Shown here one piece after another: positions 1-8,089 of a stretch of DNA of 64,000 nucleotides (its first letter is position 1; each line of letters begins with the position of its first letter). The notes below the pieces were generated by a model. That model saw nothing but the letters and a program-made list of their open reading frames with translations. It searched no databases and had not been told where the DNA came from. Location of the stretch: NCBI GenBank assembly GCA_017410325.1, contig JAFQRA010000020.1:62001-126000 (forward strand), given 5' to 3'. The position numbers and the translations under genes are program-made. The DNA comes from Clostridia bacterium (lineage in GTDB: Bacteria; Bacillota; Clostridia; Oscillospirales; Acutalibacteraceae).

Positions 1-1
1 A

Positions 2-1054
2 GAAAACAGCGTTGACCTTATTCACACCTCTATCCCATTCTCAAACCACTATGAATACTCACCGAATTATAACGATTTCGGACACAACGAAAACACCGAG
101 CGGTTCTTTGAACAGATGGACTATCTGACACCGAACCTGCTGAAGGTGTTAAAGCCCGGCAGAGTATTCGCTTGCCACGTAAAGGATAGAGTGCTTTTCG
201 GCAACGCAACGGGAACGGGAATGCCGACGATAGAGCCCTTCCACGCTATATGCATTGACCACTATATGAAACACGGCTTTCAGTATTTCGGAATGATAAC
301 AGTTGTTACCGATGTTGTGCGTGAAAACAATCAGACCTACCGCCTCGGATGGAGCGAACAATGCAAAGACGGCTCAAAGATGGGCGTAGGTTGCCCGGAA
401 TACATACTGCTTTTTCGCAAGCTGCCTACAGACACCTCGACAGCCTACGCTGACGAGCCTGTAGTTAAAAGCAAAGAGGAATACACAAGAGCGCAATGGC
501 AGATAGATGCTCACGCACTCTGGCGCTCAAGCGGAAACAGACTTTTTAATAAAGACGAGCTAAAAAACATTCCCGTTGAAAACCTGCAAAAGGTTTACAG
601 AGATTTTTCACGCAACACGGTGTACAGCTATGAGGAACACGTACAGCTCGCAAAAAGCCTTGACGAAAACGGCAGACTCCCTGCGACATTTATGGTAGTT
701 GCCCCGGGCAGCTGGACAGATGAGGTGTGGGACGACATCAACCGTATGCGAACGCTAAACACATCACAAAGCAGAAAAAAGCAGCAGATGCACGTCTGCC
801 CGCTTCAGCTTGATATTGTCGAGCGTATTATAAACCGCTACAGCAACAAAGGTGATACTGTGTTTGACCCGTTCGCAGGTCTCTTCACCGTTCCGTATAT
901 GGCAATTAAGCTCGGCAGAAAAGGCTACGGCTGCGAGCTTAACCCGGATTACTTCCGTGACGGTCTTGGCTATCTGCAAGCAGCCGAAGATGAACAGCTT
1001 GCACCGACGCTTTTTGACATCGTGGACACAGAATTAGAAAACCGAGGAGCGTAA
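2..1054 (+). CDS. Phage DNA methyltransferase (N4/N6 type), 5' partial
   Basis: The reading frame is open from base 2, so the gene begins upstream of the window. It carries the catalytic loop of amino-methyltransferases near its visible start as T-S-I-P-F (codons 9-13), a variant of the usual (D/N/S)PP(Y/F). The SAM-binding motif D-P-F-A-G comes near the C-terminus (about codon 287). Motif IV before motif I is the beta-class order. It presumably methylates prophage DNA against host restriction. Nothing upstream is visible, so a fused N-terminal domain cannot be excluded. The Ile in place of the first Pro of the loop is unusual, but the loop is otherwise intact. Confidence 0.85.
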   Translation, partial: ENSVDLIHTSIPFSNHYEYSPNYNDFGHNENTERFFEQMDYLTPNLLKVLKPGRVFACHVKDRVLFGNATGTGMPTIEPFHAICIDHYMKHGFQYFGMITVVTDVVRENNQTYRLGWSEQCKDGSKMGVGCPEYILLFRKLPTDTSTAYADEPVVKSKEEYTRAQWQIDAHALWRSSGNRLFNKDELKNIPVENLQKVYRDFSRNTVYSYEEHVQLAKSLDENGRLPATFMVVAPGSWTDEVWDDINRMRTLNTSQSRKKQQMHVCPLQLDIVERIINRYSNKGDTVFDPFAGLFTVPYMAIKLGRKGYGCELNPDYFRDGLGYLQAAEDEQLAPTLFDIVDTELENRGA

Positions 1055-1056
1055 TT

Positions 1057-1248
1057 ATGAAGAGGATATTAGTTAAAACCACAGAAGAAATAACAGCTAA
1101 CCTTGAAGCTGACCGTATAGAATACAACGAAAATCTGGTTTTTGTTTATAACGGTTCGGAGCTTATAGGGATATTCGATATCGGTGTTGTGCAATTTATC
1201 TATTTAACTCAAAAGACGGTGAAGAAAAATGAAAGCGATAAATCATAA
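1057..1248 (+). CDS. Small phage protein, unknown function
   Basis: A 63-residue protein starting two bases after the methyltransferase stop, with GAGGAG in front of the ATG. It is acidic to neutral with a predicted beta-rich middle and no cysteine or membrane segment. Its end overlaps the next small gene by 20 bases. The tight packing argues that it is real and cotranscribed with the methyltransferase. I do not recognise the family. Confidence 0.55.
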   Translation: MKRILVKTTEEITANLEADRIEYNENLVFVYNGSELIGIFDIGVVQFIYLTQKTVKKNESDKS

Positions 1249-1375
1249 AAAACTGAAAAGCGCAAAGGCTCGGGCTCTCCGGGAAGCAAAGCGCCGTTGC
1301 AAGGGCAAGAGCGAGCGTGAGCGGCATCAGCTGTTTATTCAGCTCTGGCAGAGTAATCTTGCAGAGGTGGTCTGA
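1229..1375 (+). CDS. 48-residue basic phage protein
   Basis: A short ATG-initiated frame of 48 codons that starts inside the end of the preceding gene and ends in an ATGA overlap with the next one. The product is strongly basic (many Lys and Arg in the first 32 residues) and ends in a hydrophobic/aromatic helix-like segment. The stop-start overlap on its 3' side supports translational coupling. Basic mini-proteins of this kind in phage early regions often bind nucleic acid, but nothing specific shows that here. Confidence 0.5.
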   Translation: MKAINHKKLKSAKARALREAKRRCKGKSERERHQLFIQLWQSNLAEVV

Positions 1376-1620
1376 TGACAGAAAAGCCATACAAACCAAC
1401 AACTGATGACAAACAGGCAAAAAATACAATTTATACACCTATGCCGCACAGATACGGTTACCTCATCCGTGTAAATCATCCCGAAATACAACCGTATTAT
1501 GAGGCTTTTAAGGAGTCAATCGGAGAGCCCAAGCATTTTCCAATATCTCGTGACGAGCGGATTGCCTTCGAGTACCTTGTGCTGTGCGGACATTACCCAA
1601 TAAGACTGAAAAGAGCGTGA
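1375..1620 (+). CDS. Phage protein, unknown, 81 residues
   Basis: Starts in an ATGA overlap with the preceding 48-residue gene and ends four bases before the next ATG. The protein is soluble, with a Pro/Lys-rich N-terminus and a Tyr-rich centre, and has no motif I recognise. Its place in the early gene string beside the methyltransferase suggests a role in phage DNA metabolism or host takeover, but that is context only. Confidence 0.55.
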   Translation: MTEKPYKPTTDDKQAKNTIYTPMPHRYGYLIRVNHPEIQPYYEAFKESIGEPKHFPISRDERIAFEYLVLCGHYPIRLKRA

Positions 1621-1624
1621 AAAT

Positions 1625-2206
1625 ATGAAAACGAAAAAAGCTATTGACCTTTGCAAAAAGACGGGTGTGCTCAATATCTACTGCGACAAGGATGTGCAGT
1701 GGATAAGCAACGGGGCGGCAATATACTCGCTGTGGGGGCTGCCTGAGCTGGATGAAATATCCGTTTGCCTTGCGTATGACATCGACAGCAAAAAAGCAGA
1801 GAAAATGACTATAAAACGATATCCCGAATTGCCCGACACTATCAACCTTGAAGATAATACGCCGGATGAGGCGCAGCTTGAGGAATACACAAAGTTCGGT
1901 TTGCGCTATATGGGCAGGGACCTTCGGGCGCTGATAGAAAAAGGCACTGTAATCTTCATCGACAAAGCCTATCTCGCACCGTTGTCAGACATCCCGTATG
2001 AGGATTTGTTCTACTTTGCAAGAACCGACAAGAGCGGTCAAACCTACATAACAGTCAAACAGGGGCTTGAAATCGTAGCTGCCATTTATCCTGTAAGAGT
2101 AATCGAAGAGAGCTTCGTGGCAGAAATCAACACCTTTGCACAGCTCTGCGAAACAACCTTCGATATTCAAAGTTATAAAAAAGGTGGTGATGGCTTATGT
2201 GGGTGA
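1625..2206 (+). CDS. Phage protein, unknown, 193 residues
   Basis: A 193-residue soluble protein with an acidic middle (residues about 40-110) and a Gly/Lys C-terminal tail. The start follows the upstream stop by four bases. Its N-terminal segment contains two cysteines (C-K-K-T-G, then Y-C-D-K) but no complete metal site. Its 3' end overlaps the start of a tiny membrane protein by ten bases. I do not recognise the family. Confidence 0.6.
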   Translation: MKTKKAIDLCKKTGVLNIYCDKDVQWISNGAAIYSLWGLPELDEISVCLAYDIDSKKAEKMTIKRYPELPDTINLEDNTPDEAQLEEYTKFGLRYMGRDLRALIEKGTVIFIDKAYLAPLSDIPYEDLFYFARTDKSGQTYITVKQGLEIVAAIYPVRVIEESFVAEINTFAQLCETTFDIQSYKKGGDGLCG

Positions 2207-2331
2207 TATTCCTGCTGGGGGTACTGTCCTCAGCAATAATAACTCTTGCAATTATCTTTATTACACACAAAGTAATAATGAAAATCGAAAACGACAGAAA
2301 ATTCAGAAAAAGAAAGAGGAATAAAAAATGA
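2197..2331 (+). CDS. 44-residue single-pass membrane protein
   Basis: ATG at 2197 with AAGGTGGTG upstream. The translation is one hydrophobic helix of about 24 residues followed by a very basic cytoplasmic tail (Arg/Lys rich), ending in an ATGA overlap with the SPFH gene. A frame one base over is also open across here but gives a non-hydrophobic, compositionally odd product, so I prefer this frame. Coupling to the SPFH gene suggests both act at the membrane together; that is inference. Confidence 0.55.
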   Translation: MWVIFLLGVLSSAIITLAIIFITHKVIMKIENDRKFRKRKRNKK

Positions 2332-3197
2332 GCACAATATCCAAAGCAATAATCGCATTAATAATTGCAGTTTCACTTATCGGCGGCATTTTCTGTGTCG
2401 CCTCAATGGAGCGCATCGGCGCAGGTATGGTCGGCGTTGTTTATTCGATGAAAGACGGCGTACAGGACAAAGTTCTTCAGCAGGGCGTACACTTCATCAA
2501 TCCGTTTTTAAAAGTTGATGAATTTCCCATATCACAGCAGCAGCTCGTATTGAGTAATAACCCTGCCGATTATAACAAGAGCGAACACGATGACTGGCAC
2601 GTTGATGCTCCTGCAGATGGCGGTATGGTAAAGCTCAACCTTACAATAAACTACAATTTTATGCAGGATAAGGTAACAGGGCTGTATGACCGCTTCAGAG
2701 GTATGGACGGTGAAACACTCGTTGAAAATATGGTTCAGAACTCTATTATTGCTTACATAAAAGAAGTTACACCGCAGTTTACGGTTATGGAGATATACAG
2801 TACCAAGCGTGCAGAAGTAGGTACAGCTATAACAGAATATCTCAACACCAAGCTCAACGACGAATACGGTATTAATGTTTCAAGCGCTCTCATCATTGAT
2901 GTTCAGCTTGATGAAACCCTTATGCAGAAGATACAGGCTAAGGAGCAGGCAAAGCAGGATGCAGAAAAAGCTGAGCTTGATAAACAGACAGCTATTGCAC
3001 AGGCAGAAACCGACAAGGTCAAAGCGCAGGCGAAGGCTGATGTTGCAATTATTGCTGCCAAAGCAGAAGCTGAAGCCAATAAACTCAAAAGCGAAAGCAT
3101 CACAGATGAACTTATCAAAATGAAAGAAGCCGAAGCAAGACTTAAGCACGGTTGGGTCGAAGTAAAGGGCGCAGACAGCGTAGTTACAACCGAGTAA
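2328..3197 (+). CDS. SPFH/prohibitin-family membrane protein
   Basis: A 289-residue protein with an N-terminal membrane anchor (residues about 8-28), an SPFH (Band 7) domain starting right after it, and a long Ala/Glu/Lys/Gln coiled coil from about residue 200 to 275, the standard prohibitin/stomatin layout. Such proteins form oligomeric rings or cages on membranes and can gather or protect membrane proteins. It sits among early phage genes and is coupled to a one-helix membrane protein. A phage-borne copy could alter host membrane state or block superinfection; that is inference. It is far shorter than bacterial flotillins. Confidence 0.85.
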   Translation: MSTISKAIIALIIAVSLIGGIFCVASMERIGAGMVGVVYSMKDGVQDKVLQQGVHFINPFLKVDEFPISQQQLVLSNNPADYNKSEHDDWHVDAPADGGMVKLNLTINYNFMQDKVTGLYDRFRGMDGETLVENMVQNSIIAYIKEVTPQFTVMEIYSTKRAEVGTAITEYLNTKLNDEYGINVSSALIIDVQLDETLMQKIQAKEQAKQDAEKAELDKQTAIAQAETDKVKAQAKADVAIIAAKAEAEANKLKSESITDELIKMKEAEARLKHGWVEVKGADSVVTTE

Positions 3198-3198
3198 C

Positions 3199-3411
3199 AT
3201 GAAAATCACAGCACAAATTGAAATAGATGTTCCCAATGGATTCTTTTGTAAAAGATGCATACGCAAAACGCTGGATGCTTCAAAAAACTATTACTGTTCA
3301 CTTTTCAACAGATATGTTTTTGAGGTCAATGGCGAATATGTAAAATGTAAAGAATGCATCAACACAACATATAACGACCTATATCAAAAACATATAAAAA
3401 ATTTTAAGTAA
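3199..3411 (+). CDS. Cys-rich small phage protein (possible zinc finger)
   Basis: A 70-residue protein starting one base after the SPFH stop. It has C-x-x-C near residue 17 (C-K-R-C), another Cys at about residue 33, and C-x-x-C near residue 51 (C-K-E-C), a spacing that fits a small zinc ribbon. It contains no membrane segment. Function unknown; it may be a cofactor or regulator of the preceding membrane genes. Confidence 0.55.
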   Translation: MKITAQIEIDVPNGFFCKRCIRKTLDASKNYYCSLFNRYVFEVNGEYVKCKECINTTYNDLYQKHIKNFK

Positions 3412-3586
3412 TTTCCCCTCAAGCGCCTCTGCCGGACACGGCGGAGGCGTGAGGACTATAAAACACCTTATATATAAATACATTATATGCGCCCTTTTTC
3501 GGGGTGTTTTTCAAGGCGAGTGAGGCTCGCATATCGGCCTTGTATTGTATAGTATTTCATCGACGAAAAAAGAGAGGAAGAGAAAA
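3412..3586 (+). promoter_or_regulatory. Structured intergenic region with nested hairpins
   Basis: This gap holds three inverted repeats. A long GC-rich stem lies at 3417-3454 (CCTCA, bulge, CGCCTCTGCCG, loop GACA). A second pairing, AAAACACC with GGTGTTTT (about 3460-3511), ends in a T run and could terminate transcription. A third, GCGAG/CTCGC, lies near 3516-3530 inside AAGGC/GCCTT. It separates the SPFH cluster from the Rep cluster. A terminator plus 5' leader is the simplest reading. Confidence 0.45.
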
Positions 3587-3982
3587 ATGAATTTATTTTT
3601 GAATATGTGTGCGAATCCGTCAGTCCTTCCGTCACTTAGTGAAATTGCAGAAGCACTTGGAAATGAGTATGAAATTGAAAGTCTCGTTGGCGGAGCCGAA
3701 GCTCTTCCGATTTATCGTTCAATGTGCAAAATCATAGCAAGTATGTTAATAATGCCACCTCAGAAGCAATTAGCTAATGGATATCGTGTTATGGATTTTC
3801 GAGATGAATACAAAGAGCTTACCGGAGCTCATCTTGAGTTGGCATACGAAATTTATCAAGAGTGTTCAAAAAAGCAAAAAATAACCGACTACACCTCGTG
3901 GATGCAAGTTGTGTTATGCGACACGGTGCGCAAACTCGAGCCTTATTATGAAAATCAGGTCAATGTGGATTTCGGAGGGTAA
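3587..3982 (+). CDS. Phage protein, unknown, 131 residues
   Basis: I place the start at the ATG preceded by AGAGAGGAAG rather than 42 bases upstream, where there is no ribosome site. The product is mostly helical and begins with a hydrophobic stretch. It lies directly before the HUH Rep-like gene (2-base gap) and is presumably cotranscribed with it. I do not recognise the family. Confidence 0.6.
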   Translation: MNLFLNMCANPSVLPSLSEIAEALGNEYEIESLVGGAEALPIYRSMCKIIASMLIMPPQKQLANGYRVMDFRDEYKELTGAHLELAYEIYQECSKKQKITDYTSWMQVVLCDTVRKLEPYYENQVNVDFGG

Positions 3983-3984
3983 AA

Positions 3985-4911
3985 ATGCAAATCAGAAACA
4001 AAAAGACGATAAGCGGCCCGATGCTTGAGGTGGATTATTACCCCATTTTCAGTGATGGCCGACGCATACCGACGAGGGCACCGAAAACAAAGCCCTCAAC
4101 AGAAGCACAGGAAAGGTACAACCGTGCAAAAGCCAAGAAAAAAATAGTTCGCCTTGTAAATGCGAATTTTGATAATACAGACTTCTTCATTCACCCGACT
4201 TATGAGGACTGGCAAGCACCTCAGACAGAGGAAGAGGCACGCAGGGATATAGTCAACTACCTGCGCCGAATAAAATCCAAGCGCAAAACCGAGCTGAAGC
4301 GTGCATCCGCCGAGCTTGCCGAGCTCGAACAGTTCTATGCGGAGAAGCAAAGCAAATTTACCGCTGCCAGACTGGACAAGCTCCGCCACAAGGTCAAGAA
4401 GCTCTCCGAGCCGTTCAAATACCTGTACGTTATGGAGCGGCAGGAATACAAGAGTGGTCGGCGCAAAGGTCAACTTAACTGGCATTATCATCTTTTCGCT
4501 ACAGCAGGGCTTGACGCTGAAACAATGGAAGCACTCTGGCCGTACAGAATTAACTGCAACAGATATCAGCCCGAGAAGTTCGGCTTCGAGGCTGCTGCAA
4601 AATACATAGCAAAAGACCCGAGCGGAAACAAGAGCTTTGCTTATTCAAAGAACCTCACACAGCCTACAGTCAAAGAGCCTAAGGACGGCAGAGTAACAAA
4701 GAGATATGTTGAACGCATTGCCCGTGAGCGTGTAGATGACAGAGAGTTCTGGGAAAAGAAGTTCAAGGGCTATCGCTTTGTTAAGCTGATTAAGAAGTTC
4801 AACGAATTCAATCTCAACTGGTATGTGAGCGTAGTGATGATTAAAGCAGATACAGGAGAGCCGCTGACTAACCCGGATGCTTATGATGACTGGCTTGACG
4901 ATGTATGTTAA
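3985..4911 (+). CDS. HUH-endonuclease Rep-like replication protein
   Basis: A 308-residue basic protein. The core has an H-Y-H triad (about residues 167-169, in the context N-W-H-Y-H-L-F), followed by A-A-K-Y-I-A-K-D (about 203-210), whose Tyr-Lys matches the nicking-tyrosine motif of rolling-circle Rep proteins. A charged coiled coil of about 60 residues precedes the core. HUH proteins nick one DNA strand and stay covalently bound through Tyr. Here it sits just upstream of the late regulator in a tailed-phage gene order, so it may nick for replication or recombination. Family membership is by motif only. Confidence 0.7.
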   Translation: MQIRNKKTISGPMLEVDYYPIFSDGRRIPTRAPKTKPSTEAQERYNRAKAKKKIVRLVNANFDNTDFFIHPTYEDWQAPQTEEEARRDIVNYLRRIKSKRKTELKRASAELAELEQFYAEKQSKFTAARLDKLRHKVKKLSEPFKYLYVMERQEYKSGRRKGQLNWHYHLFATAGLDAETMEALWPYRINCNRYQPEKFGFEAAAKYIAKDPSGNKSFAYSKNLTQPTVKEPKDGRVTKRYVERIARERVDDREFWEKKFKGYRFVKLIKKFNEFNLNWYVSVVMIKADTGEPLTNPDAYDDWLDDVC

Positions 4912-4923
4912 GGAGGGAGCGCA

Positions 4924-5376
4924 ATGAAAGTAACGAAATATATGCTTGAAACCTTTCGGGCGACGCTGAACGAAATAAAGGTACTTGAGCAACAGCTTGA
5001 GCGGTTGATTAAGGACGAGCGAGAGTGGAAGCAGACCGACACGGTCAAGGGTAGCTCGCCTGAATATCCGTACCTGCCGACTGTGTTCAAAGTGAGCGGC
5101 TTTTCCTTTGAGGAAAGTGAAGCGGTTGAAGAAATCCGAAAGAAGCAGAAGCAGACGAAGAAAAGAATACTGGACAAGAAGCTGACACTTGAGCGGCAGA
5201 GAGCGGAAGTGGAGTGCTGGCTTGAAACGGTAAAAGACCCGAACATCCGCTGCATTATCCGGCTTTACTACATTGAGGGCTATTCATACGAAAGGATTTG
5301 CAAGTTCCTCGGCACAGAGGGTGACGGCTCGACACAGCGAAAACAAATCAATAAATTCTGGAAAGACAGAAAATAA
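4924..5376 (+). CDS. RinA/ArpU-like late-gene transcription regulator
   Basis: 150 residues: a charged coiled-coil N-terminus followed by a sigma-region-4-like helix-turn-helix at about residues 105-148 (I-R-L-Y-Y-I-E-G-Y-S-Y, then I-C-K-F-L-G-T-E-G, then K-Q-I-N-K-F-W-K). This form, placed just upstream of HNH and terminase, is the usual site of RinA/ArpU (DUF1492-type) activators that switch on packaging and morphogenesis genes. A repeat-containing promoter region follows immediately. The ATG is preceded by AAGGAGGG. Confidence 0.8.
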   Translation: MKVTKYMLETFRATLNEIKVLEQQLERLIKDEREWKQTDTVKGSSPEYPYLPTVFKVSGFSFEESEAVEEIRKKQKQTKKRILDKKLTLERQRAEVECWLETVKDPNIRCIIRLYYIEGYSYERICKFLGTEGDGSTQRKQINKFWKDRK

Positions 5377-5380
5377 AACT

Positions 5381-5418
5381 TTCCCGACATTCCCGATAAA
5401 TCTGTGATAGATTATAAA
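5381..5418 (+). promoter_or_regulatory. Candidate phage late promoter with two TTCCCGA repeats
   Basis: Directly after the RinA/ArpU-like gene there are two TTCCCGA copies at 5381-5387 and 5390-5396, nine bases apart. A TATAAA lies 16 bases beyond the second repeat (5413-5418) with no recognisable -35. This is the layout of an activator-dependent promoter whose activator sits in the -35 region. A GGAAGC/GCTTCC hairpin follows near 5425-5450. Confidence 0.5.
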
Positions 5419-5474
5419 CTGAGGGAAGCAGCAGAGAGCGGCTTCCTTTAGTATTTGCAAGCGAGGTGAGCGGA

Positions 5475-5660
5475 TTGTTCATTACACCGTTGCATATATC
5501 ACAGTTCTGCGAGCGGTGCATATACCGTGACCGCAACAACAGCACGCTGGTGTGCTCTCTGCCTCGCTGCAGACTTATCAAAGACAAAGAGAGCGGTCAA
5601 TGCTTCGACCGCTTAACCGGGCAGGAAGTGAAGCCTGCAAAAGGAGAAGGCAATGGCTAA
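5475..5660 (+). CDS. Small Cys-rich phage protein
   Basis: About 61 residues from TTG at 5475, which has GAGGTGA six bases upstream. A GTG at 5466 is an alternative but would overlap that ribosome site. It has C-x-x-C (C-E-R-C) and a second C-x5-C pair, a likely zinc-binding knuckle. It overlaps the HNH gene start by eight bases. Small cysteine proteins in this slot before HNH are common in phages of Clostridia; function unknown. Confidence 0.5.
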   Translation: MFITPLHISQFCERCIYRDRNNSTLVCSLPRCRLIKDKESGQCFDRLTGQEVKPAKGEGNG

Positions 5661-5979
5661 AGAGTGGGCAAAGCCGTTCTACAACAGCAAAGCGTGGCGT
5701 GCCTGCCGTGACAGCTACAGGGATGAACGCATAGGCATTGACGGTGGACTGTGTGAAGTGTGCCGAAGTGAAATCGGAAGCATAGTTCATCACATTGTTG
5801 AGCTTACGCCGGAAAACATAAACGACCCGCAGATAGCGTTATGCTTCGACAACCTGCGGCTTGATTGCAAGGACTGTCACGACTGGGAAGAGGGGCACTT
5901 TTATGATGCACACGGAGTAAAAAGAACGAGATGTGCGTTTGATGAGAGTGGTCAACCTGTAGAGAGACCCGCCCCATAA
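5653..5979 (+). CDS. HNH endonuclease of the packaging module
   Basis: A 108-residue protein with a treble-clef HNH fold: C-E-V-C (about residue 34), catalytic I-V-H-H-I, then L-T-P-E-N-I, a D-N-L motif and a terminal C-K-D-C-H. Tailed phages with cos-type ends often encode such an HNH nuclease immediately before the terminase genes, where it works with the terminase in genome end cutting. Position and motifs both fit. The ATG has AAAGGAGAAGG upstream. Confidence 0.9.
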   Translation: MAKEWAKPFYNSKAWRACRDSYRDERIGIDGGLCEVCRSEIGSIVHHIVELTPENINDPQIALCFDNLRLDCKDCHDWEEGHFYDAHGVKRTRCAFDESGQPVERPAP

Positions 5980-6071
5980 GTGAGCCAACTTTGAAACGGA
6001 AAAGACCGAACGCCAGACAACAATTTTAACGCACGAAGAAACGCTCACGAGGGGGTTTGCGATAGTTTACT

Positions 6072-6404
6072 ATGACAAAAAATAAGTTTCTCGCATTTTA
6101 CGCAACTTTGCCGGAGCAGCAATACGAGCTCGCAAAAAAGTGGGTTGAAGAGCTTTTCTTTATGGAAAAAACGCTGAAAAAATTGCAGAAAACAATTCGT
6201 GAAGAAGGAGCGATTATCAAAACCAGAAACGGTAACGGCTTTGAGGTTACAGTTGAAAACCCTGCCGTGAAATCCTACAACACGACGCTGAGGAATTACA
6301 ACGGTACACTTAAACACCTCGTTGACCTCTGCCCCGAAGGTAACGGCAAAGACGATGAGTTGCTTGCCTTTCTAAAAAGACAAAAAGCAGGTAAAATATC
6401 TTGA
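6072..6404 (+). CDS. terS: Terminase small subunit, P27-like
   Basis: 110 residues, mostly helical, with the E-N-P-A-V-K-S-Y-N-T-T motif near residue 62 that is typical of P27-family small terminases. It recognises phage DNA and recruits the large subunit for packaging. Its stop overlaps the large-subunit start by four bases, so the two are translationally coupled. The nearest purine-rich site (GAGGGGG) is about 15 bases from the ATG, rather far. Confidence 0.85.
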   Translation: MTKNKFLAFYATLPEQQYELAKKWVEELFFMEKTLKKLQKTIREEGAIIKTRNGNGFEVTVENPAVKSYNTTLRNYNGTLKHLVDLCPEGNGKDDELLAFLKRQKAGKIS

Positions 6405-8089
6405 CGGAATTTGAAAGTTATTTCACCCAATGCTATGACGGGCGCATCGTGGCTTGCGAAAAGATAAAAAGAGTAAGCGAAATGCTCCTTGAACAGTTCG
6501 CCAATCCCGGAGAATATCACTTTGATTACGATGAAGCCTGCAGACACATAGACTTTATCGAGACCTTCTGTAACCGCCCGAGCGGTAAGCTCGGTGTTCC
6601 TCTTAAACTGGAGCTTTTTCAAAAAGCAAGATATCAGGCAATATTCGGCTTTGTTGACGATAACGGCCTGCGGCAATACAACGAGGCTCTTATTATTGAA
6701 GGGCGAAAAAACGGCAAAACAACAGAGGGTGCCGCCGTCGAACTGGATATGCTTTGCAACGATGGCGAAGGCGCACCACAGATATACAACGTAGCAACAA
6801 AAAAAGACCAGGCACAGCTCGGCTTTAACGCCGCACATAAAATGGTGAAACAATCTCCGATGCTCTCTAAGCACATCAAAAAGAGGGCATCGGATTTGTA
6901 TTTCCCGTTGAACTTCGGCTTTATAAAAGCAATGGCATCCAACACCAATGGTCTTGACGGTCTCGACGTGCATTTCGCTTTGCTCGATGAGCTTGCTGCA
7001 ATGAAAAACAGAGACCTTTACGACCTTATCCGACAAGCCACGGGTGCCCGTGACAATTATCTGTTGCTTGCAATAACAACAAACGGCTTTATCCGTGGCG
7101 GAATCTACGATGCGCAATACAGATATGCCGAAAAGCTGCTCAACAACGAGCTAACGGAGCCGAACAAACGCTTTCTGCCGCTGATATATGAGCTCGACAA
7201 CAAAAATGAGTGGCGTGACGAAAGCTGCTGGATTAAAGCTAACCCCGGACTTGGCACCATTAAAAGCATAACCTATCTGCGTGAAATGGTACAGAAGGCT
7301 ATAGATGACCCCTCGTTCTTGCCAACGGTTATGGTTAAGGACTTTTGTGTTTCTGAAACCTCCGAAGCTGTATGGCTACGTTGGGAAGAGCTCAACAACA
7401 CTGAAATCAACAAGGTCAAATATGATTATTGTATCGGTGCATTCGACGCAGCTGACAGCGTTGACCTTAACGCTGCTGTCGCTGTTTGTCAGCGACCCGG
7501 CGATAACAAGATTTATATAAAATCAATGTTCTGGATACCTGAGCAGGTACTCAAAGAGGCTGAGCGGCTCGGCAACCGCCGTGAGCGTGACTCTGCACCG
7601 TACAGCTTGTGGGTTCAGCAGGGATATATGCGCACTTGTCCGGGCAGAAAATGTGATAAACGCATTTTTCTTGAGTGGTTTAAAGAACTCAGAGACACGG
7701 AGCAGCTTTATACCGTATTCATCTGTTACGACCCATGGCACATATCGGACGACCTGCTCCGCCAATTCAAAGCAGAGTTTGGCGAAAACAGTATGATACC
7801 CGTCAGACAGGGTGCAATAAGTCTCTCTCAGCCAATGAAGGACCTTAAAGCTGAATTTCAGGATCACAACATAGTTTACGACAACAATCCCGTTCTTAAA
7901 TGGAACTTGGGAAACCTTGTCGCAAAAAGCGATATCAACGGAAATATTCAACCCGTTAAAACGCAGGACAACCGCCGCAGAATTGACGGCGGCGTTGCTC
8001 TTATTATGGGCTACAAGGGTTTACAGGACAAAAAAGACCAATATATCAACCTGAACGAGGAGTGTGAGGAGACACTTGGCGATATTTAA
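6401..8089 (+). CDS. terL: Terminase large subunit
   Basis: 562 residues starting at a TTG inside the small-subunit stop. The N-terminal ATPase has a Walker-A-like E-G-R-K-N-G-K-T (about residues 100-107) and a Walker B with catalytic Glu in F-A-L-L-D-E-L (about 192-198). The C-terminal RNase-H-like nuclease has its first Asp in G-A-F-D-A-A-D (about 346-352). It pumps DNA into the prohead and cuts it. Length and order match HK97-like terminases. It overlaps the portal gene by 14 bases. Confidence 0.95.
   Translation: MTEFESYFTQCYDGRIVACEKIKRVSEMLLEQFANPGEYHFDYDEACRHIDFIETFCNRPSGKLGVPLKLELFQKARYQAIFGFVDDNGLRQYNEALIIEGRKNGKTTEGAAVELDMLCNDGEGAPQIYNVATKKDQAQLGFNAAHKMVKQSPMLSKHIKKRASDLYFPLNFGFIKAMASNTNGLDGLDVHFALLDELAAMKNRDLYDLIRQATGARDNYLLLAITTNGFIRGGIYDAQYRYAEKLLNNELTEPNKRFLPLIYELDNKNEWRDESCWIKANPGLGTIKSITYLREMVQKAIDDPSFLPTVMVKDFCVSETSEAVWLRWEELNNTEINKVKYDYCIGAFDAADSVDLNAAVAVCQRPGDNKIYIKSMFWIPEQVLKEAERLGNRRERDSAPYSLWVQQGYMRTCPGRKCDKRIFLEWFKELRDTEQLYTVFICYDPWHISDDLLRQFKAEFGENSMIPVRQGAISLSQPMKDLKAEFQDHNIVYDNNPVLKWNLGNLVAKSDINGNIQPVKTQDNRRRIDGGVALIMGYKGLQDKKDQYINLNEECEETLGDI

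Noticed and set aside
2136-2324. 62-codon frame between the 193-residue gene and the SPFH gene
   Set aside because: The adjacent frame from 2197 gives a proper membrane helix, a ribosome site and an ATGA overlap, so it is preferred.
6296-7117. 273-codon minus-strand frame across both terminase genes
   Set aside because: Cys/Val/Phe-rich shadow composition with no start signal; both plus-strand genes are certain.
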